Assembly: GCF_029211265.1 (NCBI RefSeq)
Contig: NZ_JARGEL010000008.1
Span: 62,001 to 126,000 of the forward strand
Direction: 5' to 3'
DNA: 64,000 bases
From: Extensimonas soli
Lineage (GTDB): Bacteria; Pseudomonadota; Gammaproteobacteria; Burkholderiales; Burkholderiaceae_C
Positions 15,370 through 24,720 of this stretch are shown in pieces. The position numbers were made by a program, and so were the translations under genes. The notes beneath the pieces are model-generated. The model did no database searches. It worked only from the letters and a program-made list of their open reading frames with translations, and had not been told where the DNA came from. The stretch's first letter is position 1; each line of letters opens with the position of its first letter.

Positions 15370-17061
15370 TCAAGAGGAGGAAACGGACGATGGGGCGGTG
15401 GCAGGAGCGGAGGAGGGCGAGGGCGTTGTAGTCCCTCCGGCATCCGCTGCGCCTTCGGCCTGCGCCGGCGTGGGGGTGGCATCCACCCAGTGCGTGGCGA
15501 CGGCGGGTGTAGGCGCTTGTGCCGTGGCCAAAGAAGGCGCTGCGCTGCGAACAGTGGACTTCGCCGCCACCTTTTTGCTGCTGGCGGAGGCCCGTGGCGC
15601 TGCCGTGGCCTTGGTGTCGGCAGCCGTGGTGGGTGCGGAAGCAGGTTGCGTGGCGGTTGCCGCAGCTTTTGTCGCTACTTTTTGCGCAGCTTTTGCTGCA
15701 GCAGAGACGGTCTTTTCTTCCGTTTTCACGGTATTTTTTTCTGCTACCGCGACAGGCTGCGCACTGGGCAGTGGTATCGCCGTCGCCGTCTGGGGCGCTG
15801 GCTGGTGTGCGCGGATGAAGTCACGCACCCGGGGGTACACCATTTCGCGCCAGCGCCGGCCGCTGAAAATGCCGTAATGTCCGGCGCCCGGCACGTCGTA
15901 GTGGAATTGTTCTTTCTGCACGATGCCGGTGCACAAGTCGTGCGCGGCGCGCGTCTGGCCCGAGCCGGAAATGTCGTCGAGTTCGCCTTCTACGGTGAAC
16001 AGGGCCGTGCTCTTGATGTCTTGCGGGCGCACGGGCTCGAGTTCGTCCGAGGGCGAACGCACCTTCCAGGTGCCGCGCACCAGTTTGAACTCCTGGAACA
16101 CCGTGTGGATGGTGTCGAGGTAAAAGTCCGCATCCATGTCAAGCACGGCGTTGTATTCGTCGTAGAACTGGCGGTGCGACTCGGCGCTCGCATCGTCACC
16201 CTTGATGAGGTCGAGAAAGTAGTCGTAATGGCTGCTTGCGTGCCTGTCGGGGTTCATGGCCACAAAGCCCGCGTGCTGCAAAAAGCCCGGATACACGCGC
16301 CGCCCCGCGCCCGGAAAGGTCTCGGGCACACGGTAGATCACGTTGTTCTCGAACCAATCAAAGCTGCGCGTGGTGGCCAGGCTGTTGACTGCCGTGGGCG
16401 AGCGCCGCGCATCGATGGGGCCGCCCATCATGGTCATGCTCAGCGGCGTTTTTTCGCCGCGGCTCGCCATCAGCGACACGGCCGCGAGCACCGGCACGGT
16501 GGGCTGGCACACGCTCATCACGTGGCAGTTGCCGTAGATGCTCTGCAGGTGGCGGATGAACTCCTGCACGTAATTGACGTAATCGTCGAGGTGGAATTCG
16601 CCCTGCGACAAGGGCACGAGGCGCGCGTTCTTCCAGTCGGTGATATAGACCTTGTGGTCTTTGAGCATGGTGCGCACGGTGTCGCGCAGCAGCGTCGCGT
16701 AGTGGCCCGACAAGGGCGCGACGATCAGCACTGCGGGCTGGTTCTTGAGCTTGGCAAGCGTGGCCGGGTCATCGGAAAAGCGCTTGAAGCGACGCAGCTC
16801 GCAAAAAGGCTTGTCGATCTCCACGCGCTCGGCGATCGCCACGTTCACGCCATCGACATCGACCATGGGGATGCCGAACTCGGGCTTTTCATAGTCCTTG
16901 CCGAGACGGTAAAACAGATCAAAGCCCGCGGCCATGCGCTGCGCGAGGGGGTTCTCGCTCAGGGGCCACATGGGGTTGCTGAGCAGCTTGGAGGCTGCCA
17001 GCGAAAAGTCGGCAAAGGGCTCCATGAGAGAGCGTTGGGTTTCGTACAGGTGGTAGAGCAT
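15370..17061 (-). CDS. phaZ: Intracellular polyhydroxyalkanoate depolymerase (PhaZ) with Ala/Lys-rich tail
   Basis: A 563-residue protein. The first 415 residues match intracellular PHB depolymerases of the Ralstonia PhaZ1 type, which degrade native PHB granules. The nucleophile is a cysteine in HVMSVCQPTVPVLAAV near residue 184, in place of the lipase-box serine, and the catalytic His is expected in PGAGHYGIFSG. From about residue 418 to the end the protein is a low-complexity tail rich in Ala, Lys, Thr and Pro (for example VKTEEKTVSAAAKAAQKVAT), which resembles histone-like or PhaF-like tails. This tail is not part of the usual ~410-residue enzyme. The reading frame is continuous and no frameshift is apparent. 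The stop lies five bases before the rnfB-like start. Confidence 0.9.
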   Translation of the reverse strand: MLYHLYETQRSLMEPFADFSLAASKLLSNPMWPLSENPLAQRMAAGFDLFYRLGKDYEKPEFGIPMVDVDGVNVAIAERVEIDKPFCELRRFKRFSDDPATLAKLKNQPAVLIVAPLSGHYATLLRDTVRTMLKDHKVYITDWKNARLVPLSQGEFHLDDYVNYVQEFIRHLQSIYGNCHVMSVCQPTVPVLAAVSLMASRGEKTPLSMTMMGGPIDARRSPTAVNSLATTRSFDWFENNVIYRVPETFPGAGRRVYPGFLQHAGFVAMNPDRHASSHYDYFLDLIKGDDASAESHRQFYDEYNAVLDMDADFYLDTIHTVFQEFKLVRGTWKVRSPSDELEPVRPQDIKSTALFTVEGELDDISGSGQTRAAHDLCTGIVQKEQFHYDVPGAGHYGIFSGRRWREMVYPRVRDFIRAHQPAPQTATAIPLPSAQPVAVAEKNTVKTEEKTVSAAAKAAQKVATKAAATATQPASAPTTAADTKATAAPRASASSKKVAAKSTVRSAAPSLATAQAPTPAVATHWVDATPTPAQAEGAADAGGTTTPSPSSAPATAPSSVSSS

Positions 17062-17148
17062 GTCTGGGCCATCCAGTTATGTTGCAGTGCAGCAAAATAT
17101 ACCAGCACGCGGCTTGTTGTGCAGGGAAATTTTTGCAAGCCAGAAGCA

Positions 17149-17174
17149 AAAAACGCGCCCGAAGGCGCGTTTTT
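17149..17174 (-). terminator. Intrinsic terminator downstream of tRNA-Ser(GCT)
   Basis: An 11-bp perfect stem, AAAAACGCGCC and GGCGCGTTTTT, around the loop CGAA. Read on the minus strand it follows the tRNA by 15 bp and ends in a T-run. The symmetrical A and T runs would let it act in both directions. Confidence 0.8.
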
Positions 17175-17189
17175 GGGGTATTTTGGTTT

Positions 17190-17282
17190 TGGCGGAAACG
17201 GAGGGATTCGAACCCTCGATGGGGCTCTACACCCCATACTCCCTTAGCAGGGGAGCACCTTCGGCCACTCGGTCACGTTTCC
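17190..17282 (-). tRNA. tRNA-Ser (anticodon GCT)
   Basis: A 93-nt class II tRNA. The acceptor GGAAACG pairs with the 3' GTTTCC, followed by an encoded GCCA. The anticodon stem CTCCC/GGGAG encloses CTGCTAA, so the anticodon is GCT. The long variable arm (TATGGGGTGTAGAGCCCCA) is typical of tRNA-Ser, and the T loop is GGTTCGAATCC. It lies 67 bp beyond the lysC stop on the same strand. Confidence 0.97.
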
Positions 17283-17349
17283 AATGAGTCGGTGATTATG
17301 CCTTAGATCAGGCGCGGTGGCGGCATATTTTCGATGATTTTCAGCAGTT

Positions 17350-18624
17350 TCATGCCGCGGCCGGTTCCTGGTCGAGGTCGAAGGCGCGGTGCAGGGCGCG
17401 CACGGCGAGTTCCATGTATTTCTCGTCGATCACGACCGAGGTCTTGATCTCGGAGGTGGAGATCATCTGGATGTTGATGCCTTCTTCGCTCAGTGTGCGG
17501 AACATCTTGCTCGCCACGCCCACGTGGCTGCGCATGCCTATGCCGACGATGCTCACCTTGCAGATTTTGGTGTCGCCTGTGACGGCCTCTGCGCCCAGCT
17601 TGGGCAGCACCTTTTCCTTGAGCAGATCGACGGTGCGCGCATAGTCGTTGCGGTGCACGGTGAAGCTGAAGTCGGTTTTGCCGTCCTTGCTCACGTTCTG
17701 GATGATCATGTCCACTTCGATGTTTGCGTCCGCCACGGCGCCGAGGATCTGGTAGGCGATGCCGGGCTTGTCGGGCACGCCGATCACGGAGATCTTGGCC
17801 TCGTCGCGGTTGAAAGCGATGCCGGATACCAGGGCTTGTTCCATGTTTTCGTCTTCCTCAAAAGTGATCAGCGTGCCCGAGCGGGCTTCTTCTTCGATGG
17901 GGATGTCCCAGGGCGTGAAGCTTGAGAGCACGCGGATGGGCACCTTGTATTTGCCTGCGAACTCGACCGAACGGATTTGCAGCACCTTGGAGCCCAGGCT
18001 TGCCATTTCGAGCATTTCCTCGAAGCTGATGCTGCGCAGGCGCCGCGCCTCGGGCACCACGCGCGGGTCGGTGGTGTAGACGCCATCGACGTCGGTGTAG
18101 ATCAGGCATTCGTCGGCTTTGAGCGCCGCGGCCACGGCCACGGCCGAGGTGTCGGAGCCGCCGCGGCCCAGCGTGGTGATGTTGCCATCGTTGTCCATGC
18201 CCTGAAAGCCCGTGATGATGACCACCTTGCCCGCGGCCAGGTCGGCGCGCACGCGCTGGTCGTCGATCGATTCGATGCGTGCCTTGGTGAAGGCGCTGTC
18301 GGTGCGGATGGGCACCTGCCAGCCCGCGTAGCTGACGGCGTCCATGCCCTCGGCCTGCAGCGCGATTGCAAGCAGTGCGGACGAGGCCTGTTCGCCGGTG
18401 GCGGCGAGCATGTCGAGCTCGCGCTGGTAAGCCGGCATGACGCGCGCAGGCGCGAGTTCTTTGGCCAGGCCGAGCAGGCGGTTGGTTTCGCCGCTCATGG
18501 CGCTCGGGACGACCACCATCTGGTAGCCCGCGCGCGCCCATTTGGCCACGCGCTTGGCGACGTTGCGGATGCGCTCGGTCGAGCCCATCGAGGTGCCGCC
18601 GTATTTGTGAACGATCAATGCCAT
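17350..18624 (-). CDS. lysC: Aspartate kinase
   Basis: A 424-residue aspartokinase, phosphorylating aspartate at the head of the lysine, threonine, methionine and diaminopimelate pathways. The kinase domain starts with ALIVHKYGGTSMGSTERI (nucleotide and substrate loop). GFQGMDNDGNITTLGRGGSDTSAV is the conserved active-site region, cited here as two motifs: GFQGMDNDGN and TTLGRGGSDTSAV. The C-terminal half has two ACT regulatory domains (for example SVIGVPDKPGIAYQIL and VSIVGIGMRSHVGVASKMF), as in lysine/threonine-inhibited single-function enzymes. An internal start near GTG/ATG before the ACT region could give a beta subunit, as in Bacillus, but this cannot be judged here. It lies 55 bp downstream of tilS. 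Confidence 0.96.
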   Translation of the reverse strand: MALIVHKYGGTSMGSTERIRNVAKRVAKWARAGYQMVVVPSAMSGETNRLLGLAKELAPARVMPAYQRELDMLAATGEQASSALLAIALQAEGMDAVSYAGWQVPIRTDSAFTKARIESIDDQRVRADLAAGKVVIITGFQGMDNDGNITTLGRGGSDTSAVAVAAALKADECLIYTDVDGVYTTDPRVVPEARRLRSISFEEMLEMASLGSKVLQIRSVEFAGKYKVPIRVLSSFTPWDIPIEEEARSGTLITFEEDENMEQALVSGIAFNRDEAKISVIGVPDKPGIAYQILGAVADANIEVDMIIQNVSKDGKTDFSFTVHRNDYARTVDLLKEKVLPKLGAEAVTGDTKICKVSIVGIGMRSHVGVASKMFRTLSEEGINIQMISTSEIKTSVVIDEKYMELAVRALHRAFDLDQEPAAA

Positions 18625-18679
18625 GGGGATAAGAAAAAAAGCCCGAAAAACCGCCGCAAAAACTACTACCGCACGAGGC

Positions 18680-19660
18680 TCAGCTTGCGCCGGCGGGTGG
18701 CGGAAAAAGCGCAGGATTGTACCAATCGAGCCTGGCATCCGCGCGCACCACGAAGCCGCGCCCGACCTTGATGTGGATGCGCTGGCCGCGCGTTTGGCAC
18801 GCGGCGATCTGGCGCTGCAGCTCTTGCAGCTGGGCGGCGCTGGGCGTGGTGTGGTGTGCGCTGCGCAGCCAGTGGCGCAGCACGTTGGCCTGGCGTTCGG
18901 GCCCCAGCGTTTGCAGTGCGGCGATCTGCGGCGGCGTGCCCACGAGCGCAAGGTCTTGCCGGGCCAGCTCATGCAGCAAGGCGCTGGCCTGCGCGGCGTG
19001 CGCGGCCGAACGCGCGAAGATGTCGCGAAACGCCGGGAAGGCCGCCTCGAGCGCGGGCAGCACGCGCGCGCGGATGCGGTTGCGCGTGTAGCGCTCGTCG
19101 GCGTTGCTCGGGTCTTCGATCCAGCCCTCGCCCTGCGCGCGCAGCCAGGCGCGCAGGTCGGCGCCGGCCACGCGCAGCAGCGGTCGGTACCACTGAAGGC
19201 CGCCGCGCTGCCAGTGCGCGGGCATGGCCGCGAGCCCGGCGACGCCCGCGCCGCGCGAGAGCGCGAGCAGCAGGGTTTCGACCTGGTCGTCGGCATGCTG
19301 CGCCAATGCTATTGATTGAATAGCTGCATGCCGTTGAGTTTCCTTGGCTACAGCCTCAAAAGCCTGGTATCTTGCGCGGCGGGCGGCGTCTTCGGGGCTG
19401 GCGCCGGGCGCGGGCCGCGCGTCGATGCGCTGCAGGTGCAGCGGCACGGCGAGGCGCGCGCACAGCGCGATGCAGTGGTGCTCGAAGTCGTCCGCCGCCG
19501 CTTGCAGGCCGTGGTGCACGTGGATCGCCTGCACCTGCCCCGGCCAGCGGCGCGCGCAGGCCAGCAGCAGCGCGCTCGAATCGGCACCGCCGCTCAGGCC
19601 CACGGCCAGCGGCAGCGGCGGGGCAAAAGCCCGCATGGCGGCGTCGAAGGATTGCGTCAT
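18680..19660 (-). CDS. tilS: tRNA(Ile)-lysidine synthase TilS
   Basis: A 326-residue N-type ATP pyrophosphatase. The PP-loop is LAVGLSGGADSSALLL near residue 22, followed by QAIHVHHGLQ and ALAQHADDQVETLLLALSRG. TilS attaches lysine to the wobble cytidine of tRNA-Ile(CAU), letting it read AUA. The C-terminal part is shorter than the 430 residues of E. coli TilS. A degenerate C repeat is read in frame around residues 98-116 (EAVAKETQRHAAIQS), just before the conserved HADDQ. ATG 19660 was chosen because the family starts shortly before the PP-loop. Confidence 0.93.
   Translation of the reverse strand: MTQSFDAAMRAFAPPLPLAVGLSGGADSSALLLACARRWPGQVQAIHVHHGLQAAADDFEHHCIALCARLAVPLHLQRIDARPAPGASPEDAARRARYQAFEAVAKETQRHAAIQSIALAQHADDQVETLLLALSRGAGVAGLAAMPAHWQRGGLQWYRPLLRVAGADLRAWLRAQGEGWIEDPSNADERYTRNRIRARVLPALEAAFPAFRDIFARSAAHAAQASALLHELARQDLALVGTPPQIAALQTLGPERQANVLRHWLRSAHHTTPSAAQLQELQRQIAACQTRGQRIHIKVGRGFVVRADARLDWYNPALFPPPAGAS
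19313..19365 (+). repeat. C repeat, degenerate copy inside tilS
   Basis: On the plus strand it reads GAATAGCTGCATGCCGTTGA, a spacer, then CTTGGCTACAGCCTCAAAAG, clearly related to the waaA and hrpA copies but more diverged. The coding frame used by tilS is the same as in those two genes. Confidence 0.65.
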
Positions 19661-19831
19661 GGTGAAAAACAGGCCGCGAAACCCGGAGCACGCGCAAAGT
19701 CGCCGCGTGGCAGGTACATCAGTGAACGAGTGAGGGCGCCACTGGCCCGCGCAGCGCCCGGCGGTCTGCGCCTGCGCGTGCTGTGCGCCCATCGTCGGCA
19801 TGGGCATTGCACGGCGCAACACCCCCGCGGG

Positions 19832-20809
19832 TCATGCGCTTTCGGCCTTGGTGTCGTTGAAGCGGCCGTAGCTCTTGAGGCGCTCGTAGCGGCGCTCGAC
19901 CAGTTCCCTGGGCTTGAGGTCGGCCAATTGGCGGTAGGCGTCGCCGAGCGCGCGCTTGAGAAAGGCCGACATTTGCTTGGGGTCGCGGTGCGCGCCGCCC
20001 ACGGGTTCGCTGACGATCTTGTCGATGAGCCCGAGCGCCTTGAGGCGGTGCGCCGTGATGCCCAGGGCTTCGGCGGCTTCCTGGGCTTTTTCGTTGGTTT
20101 TCCAGAGGATGGAGGCGCAGCCCTCGGGGCTGATGACCGAGTAGATCGCGTATTGCAGCATCAGCACCTGGTCGCCCACGCCGATCGCGAGCGCGCCGCC
20201 CGAGCCGCCTTCACCGATGATGGTGCTGATGATGGGCACTTCGAGTTGCGCCATCTCGAAGATGTTGCGCCCTATGGCTTCGGACTGGCCGCGCTCTTCG
20301 GCGTCTATGCCGGGGTAGGCGCCGGGCGTGTCCACGAAGGTGAACACGGGCAGGTGGAATTTTTCCGCCGTTTTCATGAGGCGCAGCGCCTTGCGGTAGC
20401 CCTCGGGCTTGCTCATGCCAAAGTTGCGCAGCGTGCGTTCCTTGGTGTCGCGCCCTTTCTGGTGGCCCAGCACCACGCAGGCATGGCCGTTGAAGCGTGC
20501 CAGGCCGCCGACGATGGACTGGTCGTCAGCGTAGTGGCGATCGCCGTGCAGTTCGACGAAGTCGGTGAAGATGTCGCGCACGTAGTCCAGCGTGTAGGGG
20601 CGCTCGGGGTGGCGCGCGATCTTGGTGATCTGCCAGGGCGAGAGGTGGCTGTAGATGTCTTTGGTGAGCTGCTGGCTTTTTTTGCTGAGCTGTTCGATTT
20701 CTTCCGAGATATCGACGGCGCTCTCGTTTTGCACGTAGCGCAGCTCTTCGATTTTGGTTTCGAGTTCGGCAATGGGTTGCTCGAAGTCGAGAAAGGTTTT
20801 TTTGGCCAA
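19832..20809 (-). CDS. accA: Acetyl-CoA carboxylase carboxyltransferase subunit alpha
   Basis: A 325-residue AccA, close to the 319 of E. coli. The N-terminal coiled part ([18 protein letters not shown]) is followed by the carboxyltransferase fold with [36 protein letters not shown] and [20 protein letters not shown], where the oxyanion-hole glycines lie. It works with AccD (not in this window) to carboxylate acetyl-CoA using biotinylated AccB, giving malonyl-CoA for fatty acid synthesis. It lies downstream of alkA on the same strand with a 73-bp gap. Confidence 0.97.
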   Translation of the reverse strand: MAKKTFLDFEQPIAELETKIEELRYVQNESAVDISEEIEQLSKKSQQLTKDIYSHLSPWQITKIARHPERPYTLDYVRDIFTDFVELHGDRHYADDQSIVGGLARFNGHACVVLGHQKGRDTKERTLRNFGMSKPEGYRKALRLMKTAEKFHLPVFTFVDTPGAYPGIDAEERGQSEAIGRNIFEMAQLEVPIISTIIGEGGSGGALAIGVGDQVLMLQYAIYSVISPEGCASILWKTNEKAQEAAEALGITAHRLKALGLIDKIVSEPVGGAHRDPKQMSAFLKRALGDAYRQLADLKPRELVERRYERLKSYGRFNDTKAESA

Positions 20810-20882
20810 CGTCGTTCTCCTAGGGGCGCGTGCCGTCTTGGCATGCGAATGTCCCGCGCCGCCAGGCTGCGGGATGGACAGG

Positions 20883-21560
20883 TCAATACACCACGGGCAG
20901 CGGGTCGAGCGAGCGCCAAATATACCAAGTCGCCACGCTGCACCAGGGTTTCCAGGCCTCGGCCACCTCGCGCGCGTCGCTGCGGCTCACGGGCTCGCCG
21001 GAAAAGTAGCTGCGGCTGATGCCCTTGAGCAGGCCCACGTCGTCGAGCGGCAGCACGTTGGGGCGCATGAGGTGAAAGATCAGGAACATCTCGGCCGTCC
21101 AGCGGCCTATGCCGCGGATTGCCATGAGTTCGGCAATGATGGCGTCGTCCTCCATGGCCGCCCAGTCCTTGACGCGCAGCTGCCCTTGCTCGAAGTGCAG
21201 CGCCAGATCGACCAGGTAATCGACCTTGCGCGCCGACAGGCCCGCCGCGCGCATGTCGTCCACCTTGAGGCGGAGCACCTGCGCCGGCGCCATGCGCTCG
21301 GGCAGCGCGGCAAAGCGTTCCCACACCGACTGCGCGGCCTTGACCGAGATCTGCTGGCCGACGATGCTGCGCGCGAGCGTGCAAAAGGCGTCGCCGCGCG
21401 AGGCGAGCCGCGCGTCGCCGAATGGCGGGATCAGGCGCTTCATGACCCGGTCTTTGCGCATGAGGTGCTTGCACGCATCCGCCCAGTAATGGGGCGTGGT
21501 GGATGCGGGCGTGAATGGCATGGCGGCAGGCTCGTTTGCTGCGTTTTCAGAAGCTGTCAT
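20883..21560 (-). CDS. alkA: DNA-3-methyladenine glycosylase II-type (HhH-GPD) enzyme
   Basis: A helix-hairpin-helix GPD glycosylase of 225 residues from ATG 21560. The hairpin and catalytic region is [18 protein letters not shown] followed by [11 protein letters not shown], where the Asp is expected to be catalytic. [19 protein letters not shown] is the conserved early helix. Such enzymes remove alkylated purines such as 3-methyladenine in base excision repair. There is no Cys cluster, so it is not an iron-sulfur type such as Nth or MutY. The start is uncertain: ATG 21587 (234 residues) and ATG 21521 are alternatives and none has a strong ribosome-binding site. It lies between cysS and accA on the same strand. 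Confidence 0.88.
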   Translation of the reverse strand: MTASENAANEPAAMPFTPASTTPHYWADACKHLMRKDRVMKRLIPPFGDARLASRGDAFCTLARSIVGQQISVKAAQSVWERFAALPERMAPAQVLRLKVDDMRAAGLSARKVDYLVDLALHFEQGQLRVKDWAAMEDDAIIAELMAIRGIGRWTAEMFLIFHLMRPNVLPLDDVGLLKGISRSYFSGEPVSRSDAREVAEAWKPWCSVATWYIWRSLDPLPVVY

Positions 21561-21608
21561 GGCACATTCCACGGGCGCTGAGGGCATATTTCATATAAAA
21601 AGGCATTT

Positions 21609-21652
21609 GAGGCTGAAAGTTATTCGGCCGCGGCCGAAATGCTTGCAGCCTC
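21609..21652 (-). terminator. Branched palindrome directly after cysS, possible terminator
   Basis: An outer stem GAGGCTG/CAGCCTC (21609-21615 with 21646-21652) encloses a perfect 16-bp palindrome TTCGGCCGCGGCCGAA at 21623-21638. On the minus strand it starts right after the cysS stop and is followed seven bases later by TTTTT. Termination is plausible but the T-run is offset. Confidence 0.4.
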
Positions 21653-23050
21653 TCAGCGCACGGCCTCCCAGGTCGTGCCCGTGGGCGAGTCTTTGAGCGC
21701 GATGCCCTGGGCCAGCAGCTCGGCGCGGATGCGGTCGGCTTCGGCGAAGTTTTTGGCTTGTTTCGCGGCGGCGCGCGCGGCGATCTGCGCCGCGATGGCG
21801 GCCTCGTCGAGGCCCGCGCCAGCGCGCAAGAAGGCCTCGGGGTCGCCCTGCAGAAGCCCCAGGCAGCCGCCCAGCGCCCGCAGCAGCCCCGCGAGCGCGG
21901 CCGAGCGCGTCCGGTTCACTTCGCTCGCGAGCTCGAACAGCACGGCCACGGCCTCGGGCGTGCCGAAGTCCTCGTTCATTGCGGCCTTGAAGCGCGCCGC
22001 CCAGGGGTCGGCCCAGTCGATCTGCGCGGGCGCGGTGGGCTGGGCAAGCGCGTTGGGCGCCACCAAACTCAGCGCCGTATAAAGCCGCTTGAGCGCCTGG
22101 CGCGCGTCGTCCAGGTGCGCGTCGCTGTAGTTGAGCGCGCTGCGGTAGTGTGTGCGCACAAGGAAAAAGCGCACGGTTTCGGCGTCGTAGCGCTGCAGCA
22201 CCTCGCGGATGGTGAAGAAGTTGCCGAGCGATTTGCTCATTTTTTCGTTGTCCACGCGCACGAAGCCGTTGTGCACCCAAAAGCGCGCGGGCGGCTTGCC
22301 CGTGGCGCCTTCGCTCTGGGCGATTTCGTTTTCGTGGTGCGGAAACTGCAGGTCGGCGCCGCCGCCGTGGATGTCGAAGGTCTCGCCCAGCGTCGCGCAA
22401 CTCATGGCCGAGCACTCGATGTGCCAGCCTGGGCGTCCAGGCCCGAAGGGGCTGTCCCACCGGGCTTCGGGCGGTTCCTCGGGCTTGGCGGACTTCCAAA
22501 GCACGAAGTCCAGCGGGTCTTGCTTGTCGTCGCTCACGGCCACGCGCTCGCCGGCGCGCAATTCGTCGAGCGACTTGCCCGAGAGCTTGCCGTAGCCGGG
22601 GAATTTGCGCACGGCATAGTTCACGTCGCCGCTGCGCGCGCGGTAGGCCAGCCCCTTGTGCTCGAGCGTGCCTATCAGGGAGAGCATCTGCGGAATGTAG
22701 TCGGTGGCGCGCGGCTCCAGGGTGGGCGGCTCCATGCCCAGCGCGGCCGTGTCGGCGTGCATGGCGGAGGTCATCTCGTCGGTCAGCGCGCGGATGCTGA
22801 TGCCGCGCTCGAGCGCGCGGCGGATGATTTTGTCGTCGATGTCGGTGATGTTGCGCACGTAGCTCACGCGCCAGCCGCTCGCCTTGAGCCAGCGCTGCAC
22901 CACGTCGAAAGCCATCATCATGCGCGCGTGGCCGATGTGGCAGAGGTCGTAAATCGTCATGCCGCACACGTACATGCGCACATGGCCGGGCTCGAGCGGG
23001 GAAAACTCCTCCAAGGCACGCGAAAGCGTGTTGTAGATACGCAAGGTCAT
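21653..23050 (-). CDS. cysS: Cysteinyl-tRNA synthetase
   Basis: A 465-residue class I synthetase, against 461 in E. coli. The zinc and HIGH region is [20 protein letters not shown] (Cys about residue 29, HIGH about 37-40). Zn-binding continues in [10 protein letters not shown] and [16 protein letters not shown], and the KMSKS loop is [13 protein letters not shown] near residue 269. It charges tRNA-Cys with cysteine. The gene heads the minus-strand run cysS-alkA-accA-tilS-lysC-tRNA-Ser and diverges from a TPR protein gene. Confidence 0.97.
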   Translation of the reverse strand: MTLRIYNTLSRALEEFSPLEPGHVRMYVCGMTIYDLCHIGHARMMMAFDVVQRWLKASGWRVSYVRNITDIDDKIIRRALERGISIRALTDEMTSAMHADTAALGMEPPTLEPRATDYIPQMLSLIGTLEHKGLAYRARSGDVNYAVRKFPGYGKLSGKSLDELRAGERVAVSDDKQDPLDFVLWKSAKPEEPPEARWDSPFGPGRPGWHIECSAMSCATLGETFDIHGGGADLQFPHHENEIAQSEGATGKPPARFWVHNGFVRVDNEKMSKSLGNFFTIREVLQRYDAETVRFFLVRTHYRSALNYSDAHLDDARQALKRLYTALSLVAPNALAQPTAPAQIDWADPWAARFKAAMNEDFGTPEAVAVLFELASEVNRTRSAALAGLLRALGGCLGLLQGDPEAFLRAGAGLDEAAIAAQIAARAAAKQAKNFAEADRIRAELLAQGIALKDSPTGTTWEAVR

Positions 23051-23261
23051 GAAAATTCAGGAAAAAAGCCGCACAGGGGGCTATCTATGAGGGCTGGCCG
23101 TCGGGCGCTCGGCCACTGCGCTTCGCTGCGGGCAAAAAACCACCGAGAAGCAGGCCACGGCCAGGGCCAAAGAGCTGCCCGGCGCGACGATAGCGCAGCA
23201 TGGCCATGACAACCCCTTTCGCTACAATCCGCGGCAGTATAAGGCCCTATCTTCTTCGCTC

Positions 23262-23834
23262 ATGAAGCCTGCCCATCACACTTTCTCATGGCTGTTGCGC
23301 CTGCTGGCCCTGACGGCATTACTGGCTGGCGCAATGGCGCAGGCGCAGGTCGTCGGGGACTACGCCGCCATCACCCAATTGCTCAAGGCGGGCAAACCGA
23401 CTGAGGCGCTCACGCAGATCGAGCAACGCCTTGCCGCCAACCCTCGCGATCCGCAGCTGCGCTTTTTGCGCGGCGTGGCCCAGTCTGATGCGGGCAAAAC
23501 CGAAGAGGCGATCACCACCTTCACCCAACTCACGCAGGACTACCCCGAGCTGCCCGAGCCCTACAACAACCTGGCCGTGCTCTATGCGCAGCAAAACCAG
23601 TTCGACAAGGCGCGCGTCGCGCTCGAGATGGCGGTGCGCAACAACCCCTCCTACGCCACGGCGCACGAGAACCTGGGTGACATCTATGCACGCCTGGCCC
23701 AGCAGTCCTACGCCAAGGCTTTGCAGCTCGACCCGAACAACGCCACGGTCAAGCCCAAGCTGGCCTTGCTGCGCGAGCTGTTTCAGCGGCCGGCAACCAC
23801 CACCCGCACCCCAGCCTCGGCACCGCGCAAGTAA
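23262..23834 (+). CDS. Exported TPR-repeat protein
   Basis: A 190-residue protein with a Sec signal peptide (basic start MKPAHHTFSW, hydrophobic LLRLLALTALLAGAMA, cleavage likely at AQAQ). The mature part has TPR-like helices: PTEALTQIEQRLAANPRDPQ, EEAITTFTQLTQDYPELPEP, and DKARVALEMAVRNNPSYATA with the usual Asn-Pro turns. The C-terminus is a Thr/Pro/Arg tail. TPR proteins mediate protein contacts, and the partner is unknown. Divergent cysS and downstream peptidyl-prolyl isomerases suggest a periplasmic folding role at most. A TACAAT at 23223-23228 is a likely -10. Confidence 0.85.
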   Translation: MKPAHHTFSWLLRLLALTALLAGAMAQAQVVGDYAAITQLLKAGKPTEALTQIEQRLAANPRDPQLRFLRGVAQSDAGKTEEAITTFTQLTQDYPELPEPYNNLAVLYAQQNQFDKARVALEMAVRNNPSYATAHENLGDIYARLAQQSYAKALQLDPNNATVKPKLALLRELFQRPATTTRTPASAPRK

Positions 23835-23907
23835 GCCTTTTTGTGCATGTTGCATCGGTGTGCGATACCCAACGCGGTCTCTACTGAGGCGCCTGTGCGC
23901 AAACTAG

Positions 23908-24065
23908 TGTAGTGTTCGACGCTATATGCGACATAAAACCGCGTCTTTTCGGCCCGGGCCGCGTTGCAAATCCTCGCGATACCACCCGGTATCGCTGCGG
24001 TTTGCGCCTTGCCCAGACCAAAAAACCATCGGTTTTATTTGTCGCATCAAGCATCAAACACTACA
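23908..24065 (-). repeat. B element upstream of ppiA
   Basis: A 158-bp copy in the opposite orientation to the tandem pair at 5176-5495, flanked by CTAG (23904-23907) and CTGG (24066-24069). The plus strand has a stop-free frame ([19 protein letters not shown]) that runs on in frame into ppiA, so a longer fusion product is possible on paper. The secreted-protein start at 24101 makes that unlikely. Confidence 0.9.
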
Positions 24066-24100
24066 CTGGCAAGCTGCGGCATCTCCTTCACGAGTTTTCC

Positions 24101-24685
24101 ATGTTTTCCAAAAGAAAAACCCTTTCTACCCTTGCTGGCATTGCGCTAGCAGCTCTTGTTTCAGGAGTTCCTGCGGCGCTGGCGCAAACCGCGCCGCGCG
24201 TCCAGCTCACCACCAGCATGGGCGAGATCGTGCTCGAATTGAACCCCGCCAAAGCGCCGCGCACGGTGGAGAATTTTTTGCAATACGTGCGTGAGCGGCA
24301 CTACGACGGCACGATCTTCCACCGCGTGATCGACGGCTTCATGATCCAAGGTGGCGGCTTTACGCCCGACATGCAGCAAAAACCCACGCGCGCGCCCATC
24401 GTGCTGGAGGCCGGCAACGGCCTGAAAAATGAGGCTTACACCGTGGCCATGGCGCGCACCAGTGATCCTCATTCGGCGACCGCGCAGTTCTTTATCAACG
24501 TCAAGAACAACCCCATGCTCGACGCCCCGCAACCCGATGGTTACGGCTACGCCGTGTTCGGCAAGGTGGTGCGCGGCATGGACGTGGTGGACAAAATCAA
24601 GGCCGTGCCCACGGGCAACCGCGGTATGCACCAGAACGTGCCGCTCACGCCCGTGACCATTCTTTCCGCCACCGAAGTCAAGTAA
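24101..24685 (+). CDS. ppiA: Periplasmic peptidyl-prolyl cis-trans isomerase, cyclophilin type
   Basis: A 194-residue cyclophilin with an N-terminal signal peptide ([10 protein letters not shown], then [12 protein letters not shown], cleavage near AALAQT). The cyclophilin core has [15 protein letters not shown], where Arg and Phe are catalytic, [19 protein letters not shown] and [14 protein letters not shown]. It catalyses proline isomerisation in the periplasm. It is paired with a cytoplasmic homologue 35 bp downstream. The DNA for the signal peptide (24140-24180) resembles a degenerate C repeat in reverse orientation. Confidence 0.93.
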   Translation: MFSKRKTLSTLAGIALAALVSGVPAALAQTAPRVQLTTSMGEIVLELNPAKAPRTVENFLQYVRERHYDGTIFHRVIDGFMIQGGGFTPDMQQKPTRAPIVLEAGNGLKNEAYTVAMARTSDPHSATAQFFINVKNNPMLDAPQPDGYGYAVFGKVVRGMDVVDKIKAVPTGNRGMHQNVPLTPVTILSATEVK

Positions 24686-24720
24686 CTTCCCCTCCTGTTT
24701 TTTCAGAGAAAGCACCCACC

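Noticed and set aside
15370-15808. The phaZ tail as a frameshift artefact
   Set aside because: Composition is consistently Ala/Lys/Thr/Pro over about 146 codons and ends at a stop just before the next gene, which a shifted frame would not be expected to give.
15298-17247. Long plus-strand open frame opposite phaZ
   Set aside because: No recognisable domain, and composition (many Arg, His, Val) is that of a reverse-strand shadow of the PhaZ gene.
23912-24100. Longer ppiA start through the B element
   Set aside because: A signal peptide begins at 24101; an upstream extension would bury it.
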